A DNA stretch of 64,000 nucleotides from an uncultured Oscillospiraceae bacterium (GTDB taxonomy: Bacteria > Bacillota > Clostridia > Oscillospirales > Oscillospiraceae): positions 1-64,000 of the forward strand of contig CAKTPP010000007.1 of the NCBI GenBank assembly GCA_934591895.1, written 5' to 3'. Shown in pieces: positions 1-7,015 of this stretch (position 1 is its first letter; the number at the start of each line of letters is the position of its first letter). Position numbers and translations under genes: made by a program. The notes beneath the pieces were generated by a model that searched no databases, was not told where the DNA came from, and saw only the letters and a list, made by a program, of their open reading frames with translations.

Positions 1-108
1 GAGGTGGTCCACGGCCGGAGCTACTGGATCACGAAGACCAACGGCCTCATGCCGGAGCGCAGCTATACCTTTGCCGATGACGGCAGGATGCTCGATCCCG
101 CGAAGTAA
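1..108 (+). CDS. C-terminal end of an unidentified protein (5' truncated)
   Basis: An open frame enters from the left edge and ends with TAA at 106-108, giving 35 residues. The tail contains GRSYWITKTNGLMPERSYTF and then an ADDGRML segment. This aromatic and glycine-rich pattern resembles the end of cell-surface repeat proteins, such as cell-wall-binding-like or Ig-like repeat proteins, but too little is visible to name a family. A strong inverted repeat follows at 130-163. Confidence 0.6.
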   Translation, partial: EVVHGRSYWITKTNGLMPERSYTFADDGRMLDPAK

Positions 109-129
109 CAGTCAAAACCAATACGGCGC

Positions 130-163
130 ATATCGGGTGCAGGCGTCTGCCTGCACCCGATAT
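130..163 (+). terminator. Long perfect hairpin after the first gene
   Basis: Fifteen-base arms (130-144 and 149-163) pair perfectly around the loop GTCT. No T-run follows, so this is a terminator-like or 3'-end stabilising hairpin rather than a textbook intrinsic terminator. It sits 22 bases after the stop codon of the partial gene. I see nothing else recognisable between 164 and 269. Confidence 0.5.
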
Positions 164-269
164 GCAGATATGCGGAGCGGATGCGCCGGACGTCATGCTG
201 CGGCGCGTGTATGCCGCACCGCGCGAACACAATGTACACGCGCAGCTTTACACTTCGCTTACAAACTGC

Positions 270-298
270 TTGCATTCTCCGGTCGGGTGTGGTAAGCT
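270..298 (+). promoter_or_regulatory. Possible sigma-A promoter of the Phn-type transporter leader
   Basis: TTGCAT at 270-275 and TAAGCT at 293-298 are separated by 17 bases. Neither box is perfect. The predicted start near 305 would give a leader of about 250 bases, containing the structured region and hairpin described next. Confidence 0.35.
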
Positions 299-378
299 GT
301 CGGTGGTTTCCGGAATGCGGCGAAAGGGGGAGCTCCCTGGCGCCGCGCTCAACAGAACAGTGATGACGAAACCAGATC

Positions 379-476
379 GCGAGGGAGCCCGTGTTCCGGG
401 CTGAGAGGATCTCAGGGAAGATCGACCGACCAAATCCGTCCGTAATAAGGGCGGATTCTCAGCGTCTGCCGGTCAT
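379..476 (+). ncRNA. TPP-like structured leader (possible thiamin-precursor riboswitch variant)
   Basis: The leader holds GGGAGCCC-(loop)-GGGCTGAGA, which reproduces the P2 stem and the invariant CTGAGA of the TPP aptamer that contacts the pyrimidine. A GATC...GATC stem and a GACCGACC segment follow. The second half departs from a normal TPP aptamer: instead of ACCTGAT...GCGTAGG there is a long hairpin (ATCCGTCC/GGGCGGAT) and CAGCGTC. Upstream (about 310-378), GGTTTC/GAAACC and GCGGCG/CGCCGC make a further branched structure. A perfect hairpin with a T-run follows at 483-513, so termination control is likely. A classic TPP aptamer lies at 5288-5376 for comparison. The ligand is not known; a TPP or HMP-PP type is an inference. 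Confidence 0.4.
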
Positions 477-482
477 CGGGTT

Positions 483-513
483 GGCATATGCAGCGCTGCA
501 TATGCCGTTTTTT
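483..513 (+). terminator. Intrinsic terminator in the leader (attenuator)
   Basis: GGCATATGCAGC (483-494) pairs fully with GCTGCATATGCC (495-506) and is followed by six Ts (508-513). It lies between the structured leader and the start codon at 557, so it is the natural expression platform of the riboswitch-like element. Confidence 0.75.
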
Positions 514-556
514 ATGCCCGCGGCCGGGAGAAAGAATTTATCTGGAGGGTATGTAC

Positions 557-1597
557 ATGAAAAAAGCAGTGGCAATGGTATTGTCTCTGGTCATGGCGCT
601 CGGCCTGATGGCCGGCTGCGGCCAGAAGGACAGCGGCAGCGGCAGCGGCGCAAAGACGGTCGAGAGCCTGAAGATCGCGTTCTCCCCGTATGCGGACGCC
701 GACCAGATCACGACGGCGACCGAGCCGCTCGAGGCGCTGCTCAAGGCAAAGCTCCTCGAAAAGGGCTATGACGTGCAGAACATCGACATGACCGTCGGCA
801 CGAGCTACACTGCCGTGGGTGAGGCGCTCAGCGCCGGCAGCGCGGACATCGGCTTCATCTCCGGCGGCAACTACGTCCTGTTCTCCGATGACTGCGACGT
901 GCTGCTCACGGCGCTGCGCTACGGCATCAACAAGGACTCCGAGAACGCTGCCGACTGGAATGACGGCAAGCTCGAGGAGAACACGCAGGACATGACCACC
1001 TACTACCGCTCGATCATTCTGGCCGGTCCGAGCGCCAAGGGTCAGGCGCTGCTGGCAAAGGTCAATAGCGGCGAGGAGCTGACGTGGGATGATCTCAACG
1101 GTGCGACCTGGTCCGTGCTCGCCCCGACGTCCGCGTCCGGCTACATCTATCCGAGCCTCTGGCTGCAGGAGCACTACGGCAAGACCATTGCGGATCTCGA
1201 TCACGTGGTGCAGTCTGACTCCCACAGCACGTCGCTTGCGCGTCTGGCCACCGGCCAGGCGGATGTGATGGTCTCCTTTGGCCACATCCGCATCAAGAAC
1301 GCGCCCAACTGGCAGGAGAAGTTCGGCGGCACGGCGCCCATGGTCGAGCAGACCGGCATCATCGGCGTGACCGAGGGCATCTACAACGACATGATCGCCT
1401 ACAGCAAGCACTCCGACCTCATGGCGGATGAGGATTTCCGCAAGGCGCTCGGCGAGGCGTTCATCGAGATCGCCCAGACCGACGAGGGCAAGCAGATCAT
1501 CAGTGTCTTCAGTCAGGTCGGCTATACCTGGGGCAAGGATTCCGACTACGACGGCGAGCGTGCCGCGCAGGCTATGCTCAAGTCGGCGGGGAAGTAA
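557..1597 (+). CDS. phnD: Phosphonate-type ABC transporter substrate-binding lipoprotein (PhnD family)
   Basis: Encodes 346 residues. The ATG at 557 is chosen because GGAGG at 544-548 lies 8 bases upstream; the ATG at 551 would be only 2 bases away. The N-terminus is a lipoprotein signal with LMAGC and the lipid-anchored Cys at residue 21. The mature part has PhnD/NMT1-like features: ADIGFISGGNYV, then SASGYIYPSLWL, and a late ADVMVSFGHIRI region. It would deliver its ligand to the ATPase and permease encoded immediately downstream in one operon. PhnD-family proteins bind phosphonate, phosphite or related phospho-compounds, but the TPP-like leader upstream raises the possibility of a thiamin-related ligand. 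The family is secure; the substrate is not. Confidence 0.85.
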   Translation: MKKAVAMVLSLVMALGLMAGCGQKDSGSGSGAKTVESLKIAFSPYADADQITTATEPLEALLKAKLLEKGYDVQNIDMTVGTSYTAVGEALSAGSADIGFISGGNYVLFSDDCDVLLTALRYGINKDSENAADWNDGKLEENTQDMTTYYRSIILAGPSAKGQALLAKVNSGEELTWDDLNGATWSVLAPTSASGYIYPSLWLQEHYGKTIADLDHVVQSDSHSTSLARLATGQADVMVSFGHIRIKNAPNWQEKFGGTAPMVEQTGIIGVTEGIYNDMIAYSKHSDLMADEDFRKALGEAFIEIAQTDEGKQIISVFSQVGYTWGKDSDYDGERAAQAMLKSAGK

Positions 1598-1601
1598 CAC
1601 T

Positions 1602-2360
1602 ATGCTGCTGGAAGCTGCGCACATCTGCAAGCGCTTCGGCGCGCGGCCGCCGGTGCTGACGGATGTGTCCTTCGGGCTGGAGGCGGGCGAGTTCGTGTCC
1701 GTCATCGGTCCGTCCGGCGCGGGAAAGACGACGCTCTTTCGCATCCTCAACGGCACGCTGCCGTGCGACAGCGGTGAGGTGCGCATCGATGCCCGTTCGC
1801 TCTCACGAGCCCGCGGCCGCAAAAAACGCGCGGTGCAAAAGCGCATCGGCACGATCTATCAGGACTTTGCGCTCGTCGAGCCGGTCACCTGCCGGCAGAA
1901 CGTGCTCAATGCCTGCCTGCCGGATATGCCGCTGCCGGCGGCGCTGCTGGGGCTGTTTTCCCGCGCGCAGACGGCGGAAGCCGAGCGGCTGCTTGCACGC
2001 GTCGGCCTTGCCGACAAGTGTGACGAGCTGGTCTGCAGCCTGTCCGGCGGACAGAAGCAGCGCGTCGCCATCGCGCGCGCGCTCATGCGAAAGCCTGCGC
2101 TGCTGCTTGCGGACGAACCGGTCGCCTCGCTCGACCCGGTCACCGGGCGGCAGATCCTCGCACTGCTGCAGGACATATCGCGCACCGAGGGTGTCGCCAT
2201 CCTCATGAACAGTCATAATCTCGACCAGAGCCGGGCGGTTTCCTCCCGGCTCCTTGGTCTGCACGCGGGGCGGATCGTGCTCGACTGCGCGCCCGATGCT
2301 GTGACGGACGCAGATCTTGCGCGCATCTACGGCGGCGCGGAAAGCGAGGCCGCGCCATGA
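1602..2360 (+). CDS. phnC: Phosphonate-type ABC transporter ATP-binding protein (PhnC family)
   Basis: Encodes 252 residues starting at the ATG four bases after the binding-protein stop. It is a complete ABC ATPase: Walker A GPSGAGKTTL near residue 37, signature LSGGQKQRVAIARAL, Walker B LLLADEPVASLDP, and an H-loop histidine in MNSHNLDQ. PhnC is usually about 250 residues, so it is full length. The stop overlaps the next start (ATGA at 2357-2360), indicating translational coupling with the permease. It energises uptake through the fused permease. Family confidence is high; substrate specificity cannot be read from the ATPase. Confidence 0.88.
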   Translation: MLLEAAHICKRFGARPPVLTDVSFGLEAGEFVSVIGPSGAGKTTLFRILNGTLPCDSGEVRIDARSLSRARGRKKRAVQKRIGTIYQDFALVEPVTCRQNVLNACLPDMPLPAALLGLFSRAQTAEAERLLARVGLADKCDELVCSLSGGQKQRVAIARALMRKPALLLADEPVASLDPVTGRQILALLQDISRTEGVAILMNSHNLDQSRAVSSRLLGLHAGRIVLDCAPDAVTDADLARIYGGAESEAAP

Positions 2361-3910
2361 CGCGCGCGCGCACAAAACGCTGGGCGCGGGCACTGGGTGT
2401 GCTCGCGCTGTTTGTGCTTGCCTTTTGGCTGACAGGCTGCGACCCCGCGGTGTTCTGGGCGCGGCGGGCGCACCTGCGCGACATTGCCGCGCAGCTCTTC
2501 CCGCCGGACTGGAGCTATCTGTCCGCGATCGCGGCGCCGCTGCTTGCCACGCTGCGCATGTCCGTCACCGGCACGGCGCTGGGCGTCGCGCTGGCGCTCG
2601 GCTTCGCGCCGCTGTGCGCGCATAATCTGCCGTGTCCTGCGCCGGTGCGCGCGGTGCTGCGTTTTCTGGTGCAGGTGCTGCGCTCGTTTCCGGCGCTGAT
2701 CCTTGCGCTGCTGGCGACGTTTCTGTTCGGTCTCGGCACGTTTTCCGGCACGGTCGCCATCACGGTCTTTACGCTTTCGGTCATGACGCGCCTGACCTAT
2801 GAGGACATCGAGACGCTCACGCTCGCGCCCTACCGCGCGCTGTGCGCCATGGGCGCGTCTCCGGCGCGGGCCTATGCGCGCGCCGTCGTGCCGGAGATCG
2901 CGTCGGGCTATCTGACCAACGCGCTCTACCTGCTCGAGACGAACGTGCGCCACAGCGCCATCCTCGGCTATGTCGGCGCGGGCGGCATCGGCCTGCTGCT
3001 CAACGAGAAGATCTCGTGGCGGGAATACGGCCGCGTCGGTGCGATCCTCATGTGCCTGTTTGTGACCGTGTGCTGCATCGAGTGGCTCAGCCATGTGCTC
3101 GGGCGTATCATCCGCGGCGAGCGCAGCATTTCGCGCCCGGCAAAGCGCGTTCTTTGGGCGGCGGTGCTGCTGTGCGTGGTCGTCTGCACGGCGGGTATCG
3201 ACCCGCCGGACTTTGCGCACACGAGCAAGTCCGTGCTCTCGGCCATGGGCACGGGGCTGCTGCGCCCGGACTGGGGCTTTGCCTTCGGCACGGGCAAGGA
3301 CGGTCTCGGCTGGCTTCTGCTCGAGACGGTCGGCATCGCGCTGGCCGGAACGGGGCTCGGCGCGCTGCTGGCCGCGCCTCTGGCGTTTTTGAGCACGCCG
3401 AAGCTGCTGCCGCGCCCAGTCGCGCTGCTGTTTCGGGTGCTCATCGCGGCGATCCGCTCCGTGCCGTTTCTGATCTACGGTCTGATCTTCATCCGCGTCT
3501 CCGGTCCCGGAGCGTTCACCGGGGTGCTGACGCTGGCGGTGTGCAGCATCGGTCTGCTGAGCAAGCGCTTTACCGAGGCGATCGAGGCGCTGGATTTTCG
3601 CGCCTATGACGCGCTGCGCGCCATGGGCGTGTCGCTTTTGCCGCGCATCCGCTATGCGGTGCTGCCGCAGCTCGCTCCGGCGCTTGCCTCGGCGGTGCTG
3701 TACCGGTTCGATGTCAACATCCGCGAGGCGTCCGTGCTCGGGCTGGTCGGCGCGGGCGGCATCGGCGCGCCGCTCATCTTTGCCATGAACCAGTATGCGT
3801 GGAGCGACGTGAGCGCGATCTTTCTTGGCTTCGTGCTGCTCGTCTGGGGCATCGACGTGGGCAGCGCGCGGCTGCGGCGCCGGCGAAGCTCTGCCGCGGT
3901 CTCGGAATAA
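2357..3910 (+). CDS. phnE: Fused double-domain phosphonate-type ABC permease (PhnE-PhnE)
   Basis: Encodes 517 residues, about twice the length of one PhnE. Two homologous halves are visible. In each, a multi-spanning region ends in the EAA-type loop (first LAPYRALCAMGASPARAY, later LDFRAYDALRAMGVSLLPR), followed by an SAILGYVGAGGIG or ASVLGLVGAGGIG motif. Systems of this type need two permease subunits, so one polypeptide can form the whole membrane channel. It starts inside the stop of the ATPase gene (ATGA). Two strong tandem terminators follow at 3926 and 3980, closing the three-gene operon. Confidence 0.85.
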   Translation: MTRARTKRWARALGVLALFVLAFWLTGCDPAVFWARRAHLRDIAAQLFPPDWSYLSAIAAPLLATLRMSVTGTALGVALALGFAPLCAHNLPCPAPVRAVLRFLVQVLRSFPALILALLATFLFGLGTFSGTVAITVFTLSVMTRLTYEDIETLTLAPYRALCAMGASPARAYARAVVPEIASGYLTNALYLLETNVRHSAILGYVGAGGIGLLLNEKISWREYGRVGAILMCLFVTVCCIEWLSHVLGRIIRGERSISRPAKRVLWAAVLLCVVVCTAGIDPPDFAHTSKSVLSAMGTGLLRPDWGFAFGTGKDGLGWLLLETVGIALAGTGLGALLAAPLAFLSTPKLLPRPVALLFRVLIAAIRSVPFLIYGLIFIRVSGPGAFTGVLTLAVCSIGLLSKRFTEAIEALDFRAYDALRAMGVSLLPRIRYAVLPQLAPALASAVLYRFDVNIREASVLGLVGAGGIGAPLIFAMNQYAWSDVSAIFLGFVLLVWGIDVGSARLRRRRSSAAVSE

Positions 3911-3925
3911 CGGCTTCCGCTTTGA

Positions 3926-3968
3926 GCGGCGGGCGGTGCACACGCACCGCCCGCCGCGGACCTTTTTT
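3926..3968 (+). terminator. Intrinsic terminator of the Phn-type operon
   Basis: Thirteen-base arms at 3926-3938 and 3945-3957 pair perfectly and are followed within five bases by six Ts (3963-3968). It ends the transporter operon 16 bases after the permease stop. Confidence 0.85.
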
Positions 3969-3979
3969 GCTTTCGCGCG

Positions 3980-4010
3980 AGGAGAGTCCTGATTATGGGA
4001 CTCTCCTTTT
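3980..4010 (+). terminator. Second tandem terminator
   Basis: GGAGAGTCC (3981-3989) pairs with GGACTCTCC (3998-4006), followed by TTTT. It backs up the preceding terminator. The rest of 4011-4181 holds no recognisable gene or structure. Confidence 0.65.
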
Positions 4011-4181
4011 GCTATGATGTAGAAAACGCAGGGAGGGGATGGACATCGTCCGGATGCGCCGGAGGAGATCCCACGCGCTGGAAAGCGTCTCCGAAAACTG
4101 TATTCCGATGCCAAAAACGATGTAAATTATGCAGAAAACCGCGCACTTTCTGCATGCATGCTTTTTTGTGACAGAAATTTG

Positions 4182-4190
4182 TGATAAAAT
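4182..4190 (+). promoter_or_regulatory. Possible extended -10 promoter of the WYL regulator gene
   Basis: TGATAAAAT at 4182-4190 fits an extended -10 (TG-N-TAAAAT). No good -35 lies 17 bases upstream, although a T-rich run is present at 4162-4167. It would give a leader of about 45 bases. Confidence 0.3.
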
Positions 4191-4243
4191 GCAGCCATTC
4201 CATGCGTTGGATATGCGCGCGGAGACGGAGAAAAGAGGAAGCC

Positions 4244-5245
4244 ATGCCAAAATCACCGAATCAGAAATTAAAGCTGCTGTACCTGATGGAGATCCTGCTG
4301 CAGCAGACGGACGAACGCCATCCGATGACCGTGACGGAGATGATCTCGGAGCTTGCCAGGCACGACATCGCGGCGGAGCGCAAGAGCATCTATAACGACA
4401 TCGAGTCCCTGCGCACCTTCGGGCTGGACATCGTGCAGACGAAGTCGCGCACGACCGGGTATTATATCGGCGCGCGCTCGTTTGAGGTGCCGGAGCTCAA
4501 GCTGCTGGTCGACAGCGTGCAGTCGTCGAAATTCATCACGCACAAAAAGACGCTGGCGCTCATCAAGAAGATCGAAGGACTTGCGAGCGTCTACGACGCG
4601 CAGCTCCTGCAGCGGCAGGTCTATGTGCGCGGCCGCGTCAAGAGCATGAATGAGAGCGTGTATTATAATGTGGACGAGATCGCTGACGCCATTTCCCGCG
4701 ACCGGCAGATCCGCTTCCACTACTTTGAGTATACGATCGACAAGCAGCGCCACTACCGCAGGGACGGCGCGTTTTACATCGTCAGCCCGATGGCGCTGAT
4801 GTGGGACAACGAGAACTACTACCTGCTGGCGTGGGATGCCGGGGCACAGCTGCGCAAGCACTACCGCGTGGATAAGATGACGGACATCTCCGCGCTCAAT
4901 GTGCCGCGCGAGGGCATGGAGGACTTCTCCGAGCAGGATCTGTCGGCGTACACAAAAAAGGTGTTCAGCATGTTCACCGGCGAGGAGCGGACGGTGCGTC
5001 TGCGCTTTGCCAACCATCTGATCGGCTCGGTGCTCGACCGCTTCGGCAAGGACGTGATCGTGGTCGAGGACGGGACGGAGCATTTCACTGTCTCACTCAA
5101 CGTGGTCACGAGCCCGAAATTCTACGCGTGGCTGTTCGGCTTCGGCACGGATGTGGAGATCCTCTCGCCGCCGTCCGCGCGGCAGGAGATGCAGGAGATG
5201 CTCGTCAGGATCGCGGACACATACACGCGCTCCGACGCGCAGTGA
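4244..5245 (+). CDS. WYL-domain transcriptional regulator (YafY type)
   Basis: Encodes 333 residues starting at ATG 4244, behind GAGG at 4235-4238. An N-terminal winged helix (KLKLLYLMEILLQQTDERHP through AAERKSIYNDIESL) is followed by a central WYL domain. Its variant motif is seen around YYLLAWDAGAQLRKHYRVDKM. A C-terminal WCX-like extension ends near residue 330. Such proteins sense ligands, often nucleotides or nucleic acids, through the WYL domain and act as activators or repressors. It is a single-gene unit between terminators and the TPP riboswitch. Its target genes cannot be deduced; the flanking transporter and thiT are candidates only by proximity. Confidence 0.85.
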   Translation: MPKSPNQKLKLLYLMEILLQQTDERHPMTVTEMISELARHDIAAERKSIYNDIESLRTFGLDIVQTKSRTTGYYIGARSFEVPELKLLVDSVQSSKFITHKKTLALIKKIEGLASVYDAQLLQRQVYVRGRVKSMNESVYYNVDEIADAISRDRQIRFHYFEYTIDKQRHYRRDGAFYIVSPMALMWDNENYYLLAWDAGAQLRKHYRVDKMTDISALNVPREGMEDFSEQDLSAYTKKVFSMFTGEERTVRLRFANHLIGSVLDRFGKDVIVVEDGTEHFTVSLNVVTSPKFYAWLFGFGTDVEILSPPSARQEMQEMLVRIADTYTRSDAQ

Positions 5246-5246
5246 C

Positions 5247-5275
5247 TTGACAAAGTATCCGCGGGCGTGTATAAA
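5247..5275 (+). promoter_or_regulatory. Sigma-A promoter of thiT
   Basis: TTGACA at 5247-5252 and TATAAA at 5270-5275 with a 17-base spacer. The -35 begins one base after the stop codon of the WYL gene. Transcription would start near 5283, just ahead of the TPP aptamer. Confidence 0.8.
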
Positions 5276-5287
5276 TAAGTACGGAAT

Positions 5288-5376
5288 ATCGGGGGGCTGG
5301 GTGATTCCCGGCTGAGACGAGCGAAGTGAAGCTCGAGACCCGCAGACCTGATCCGGATAATGCCGGCGTAGGAAAC
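5288..5376 (+). ncRNA. TPP riboswitch (THI element)
   Basis: All landmarks of the TPP aptamer are present: GGGGG-CTGGGTG at the 5' side, CCGGCTGAGA, a variable P3 stem (GACGAGC/GCTCGAGAC), then GACCTGATCCGGATAATGCC and GGCGTAGGAAA at the 3' side. It lies between a strong promoter and a terminator hairpin upstream of the thiamin transporter gene. This fits repression of thiT when thiamin pyrophosphate is plentiful. Confidence 0.95.
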
Positions 5377-5409
5377 GAAATCTATACAATTTTTATCGTT
5401 TTCTATGGA

Positions 5410-5438
5410 CTGCATTGCTTCGGCGATGCAGTTTTTTT
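5410..5438 (+). terminator. Terminator of the TPP riboswitch expression platform
   Basis: CTGCATTGC (5410-5418) and GCGATGCAG (5423-5431) form a stem with a TTCG tetraloop and seven Ts after it. It sits between the aptamer and the thiT start, so TPP binding would favour this hairpin. Confidence 0.85.
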
Positions 5439-5454
5439 ATGAGGAGGAAATGAT

Positions 5455-6045
5455 ATGACCCAAGCAAAGTCCCATCTGCGCCTGCGTGCGCTGTGCGAGG
5501 GCGCGATCTTTATTGCGCTTGCTCAGGTGCTGAGCTATCTCAAGCTCTATGAGCTGCCGCAGGGCGGCTCGATCACGATCGAGATGCTGCCGATCTTCCT
5601 GTACTGCGCGCGCTGGGGATTCGGCCCCGGTATGCTTGCAAGCTTTGCCTACAGCATCCTGCAGGCGCTGCTGAGCAGCACGTATGCATGGACGTGGCAG
5701 TCGCTCATCGGCGACTATCTGCTCGCGTTCACGGCGCTCGGCCTTGCCGGAACGTGCGCCAAGCTCAGGGGCGGCTTTTTCTACGGCACGGTCGTGGGCA
5801 GCGCGGCGCGCTTTCTCGTGCACTATGTGGTCGGCGCGACGGTCTGGGCGGAATACATGCCCGAGACCTTCTTCGGCCTGACGATGACGACGCCGTGGTT
5901 CTACTCGGCGCTGTACAACGGCAGCTTCATGCTCATCGACATGGTGCTCGTGCTCGTGATCGGCGCACTGCTCTGGAAGCCGCTGAGAAAGTACATCACC
6001 GGCGAGGATCTGCGCGGCGTGCAGAATGCAAAAAATGAAGGTTGA
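5455..6045 (+). CDS. thiT: Thiamin ECF transporter substrate-binding subunit ThiT
   Basis: Encodes 196 residues with six predicted membrane helices, the expected size of ThiT. Recognisable family features are ITIEMLPIFLYCARWGFGPG near residues 40-60 and the aromatic-rich TYAWTWQSLIGDYLLAF segment, which in ThiT forms the thiamin pocket. ThiT captures thiamin and works with a shared ECF module (EcfA, EcfA', EcfT), which is not encoded in this window. It is preceded by GAGGAGG and controlled by the TPP riboswitch. Its stop codon lies inside the -35 box of the rpmH promoter. Confidence 0.93.
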   Translation: MTQAKSHLRLRALCEGAIFIALAQVLSYLKLYELPQGGSITIEMLPIFLYCARWGFGPGMLASFAYSILQALLSSTYAWTWQSLIGDYLLAFTALGLAGTCAKLRGGFFYGTVVGSAARFLVHYVVGATVWAEYMPETFFGLTMTTPWFYSALYNGSFMLIDMVLVLVIGALLWKPLRKYITGEDLRGVQNAKNEG

Positions 6046-6071
6046 CAGACCGGATTTTCGTATAGTATAAT
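6042..6071 (+). promoter_or_regulatory. Sigma-A promoter upstream of rpmH
   Basis: TTGACA at 6042-6047 and TATAAT at 6066-6071 with an 18-base spacer; both boxes are consensus. The thiT stop codon TGA (6043-6045) is part of the -35. The predicted start (about 6078) falls inside the hairpin at 6075-6104. Confidence 0.85.
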
Positions 6072-6074
6072 ATG

Positions 6075-6110
6075 TATCCGGCGTCAGACGTCTGGCGTCG
6101 GATACTTTTT
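6075..6110 (+). terminator. Terminator-like hairpin between thiT and rpmH
   Basis: A stem of 15 pairs (two of them G-U) spans 6075-6104 and is followed by C and five Ts. For thiT transcripts this is a good terminator. For transcripts from the promoter at 6042 the first bases of the 5' arm would be missing, so the same DNA could stop thiT but spare rpmH. Confidence 0.6.
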
Positions 6111-6164
6111 GCCAACTACGGCGGCGCAAGCCGCTGTTGAGTATGATCGAAAGGAGAAATCACC

Positions 6165-6299
6165 ATGTTCCGTACCTATCAGCCCAAGAAGCGTCAGCGC
6201 AAAAAAGAGCACGGCTTCCGCAAGAGAATGGCGACTGCCAACGGCCGCAAGGTTCTGTCCCGCCGCAGAGCGAAGGGCAGAAAGCAGCTCACCTACTGA
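6165..6299 (+). CDS. rpmH: 50S ribosomal protein L34
   Basis: A 44-residue, strongly basic protein starting MFRTYQPKKRQRKKEHGF and ending in GRKQLTY, the standard length and pattern of bacterial L34. AAGGAG at 6151-6156 is the ribosome site. It heads the conserved rpmH-rnpA-yidD-yidC-khpB cluster. In many bacteria dnaA lies just upstream; here thiT does, so this cluster has moved away from the usual origin context. Confidence 0.97.
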   Translation: MFRTYQPKKRQRKKEHGFRKRMATANGRKVLSRRRAKGRKQLTY

Positions 6300-6409
6300 G
6301 TTGCTGCGCGTGAGCAGGCAGACTTCTTAATGATGTTTTTCAGGGCGGGATCCTTCCGCCCTAAAGGCATTTGTCCGGAAGCTGCATCGGAGAGAATCGG
6401 GGGAGACTT

Positions 6410-6763
6410 TTGGAATTTACCAGCACACTCAAAAAGAACTATGAATTCCGGCGTCTGTACTCGAAGGGGAAAAGCTGCGCCAATGCCTATCTGGTGGTCT
6501 ACTGCCGGAAAAACCGTTCCGGCTGCAGCCGCATCGGATACACCGTGTCCAACAAGGTCGGCCATGCCGTCGTGCGCAACCGCATCCGCCGCCGCCTGCG
6601 GGAGATCTATCGCCTGCATGAGCGGGAGATCGCGCGCGGGTATGATCTGGTCGTCGTGTCGCGCGTGCGCGCGTGCGCGGCGGACTATCATCAGCTTGAG
6701 GCCGCGTTTTTGTCGGCCTGCGCCAGGCTTGGCCTGCTGACAGAAGGGGATGGCGGCGCATGA
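6410..6763 (+). CDS. rnpA: Ribonuclease P protein component
   Basis: Encodes 117 residues if started at TTG 6410, which follows GGGGGAG at 6399-6405; no ATG fits better. The family core is clear: LKKNYEFRRLYSKG at the N-terminus and the RNR signature region AVVRNRIRRRLREIYR. It assists the catalytic RNase P RNA in trimming tRNA 5' ends. The stop overlaps the yidD start (ATGA), so the two are coupled. Confidence 0.95.
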   Translation: MEFTSTLKKNYEFRRLYSKGKSCANAYLVVYCRKNRSGCSRIGYTVSNKVGHAVVRNRIRRRLREIYRLHEREIARGYDLVVVSRVRACAADYHQLEAAFLSACARLGLLTEGDGGA

Positions 6764-6978
6764 AGCGTCTGCTCATCGCCCTTGTGCAGTTTTACCGCCG
6801 GTACATTTCGCCGCTCAAGCCGCCCTGCTGCCGGTTCATTCCGACCTGCTCGGAGTATGCGCTCGAGGCTCTGCAGAAATACGGAGCGCTCAAGGGCTCA
6901 TGGCTCGCCGTCAAGCGCATATGCCGCTGCCACCCGTTCCATACGGGCGAGCACGAATTTTACGACCCGGTGCCATGA
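6760..6978 (+). CDS. yidD: Membrane protein insertion efficiency factor YidD
   Basis: Encodes 72 residues containing the conserved RFIPTCSEYALEAL and CRCHPFHTGE blocks of the YidD (DUF37) family, including its conserved cysteines. YidD is a small membrane-associated protein that helps YidC and Sec insert proteins. It overlaps rnpA by four bases and precedes yidC by 37 bases. Confidence 0.95.
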   Translation: MKRLLIALVQFYRRYISPLKPPCCRFIPTCSEYALEALQKYGALKGSWLAVKRICRCHPFHTGEHEFYDPVP

Positions 6979-7015
6979 CCGGGAATCCTGAGAATTTTAG
7001 AATTGGAGTCGTCTT

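Noticed and set aside
512..1852. Long reverse-strand frame opposite the binding protein
   Set aside because: No ribosome site and biased composition; shadow.
2327..4114. Long reverse-strand frame opposite the permease gene
   Set aside because: Arg/His/Ala/Gln-rich composition and no start signal; shadow of the fused permease.
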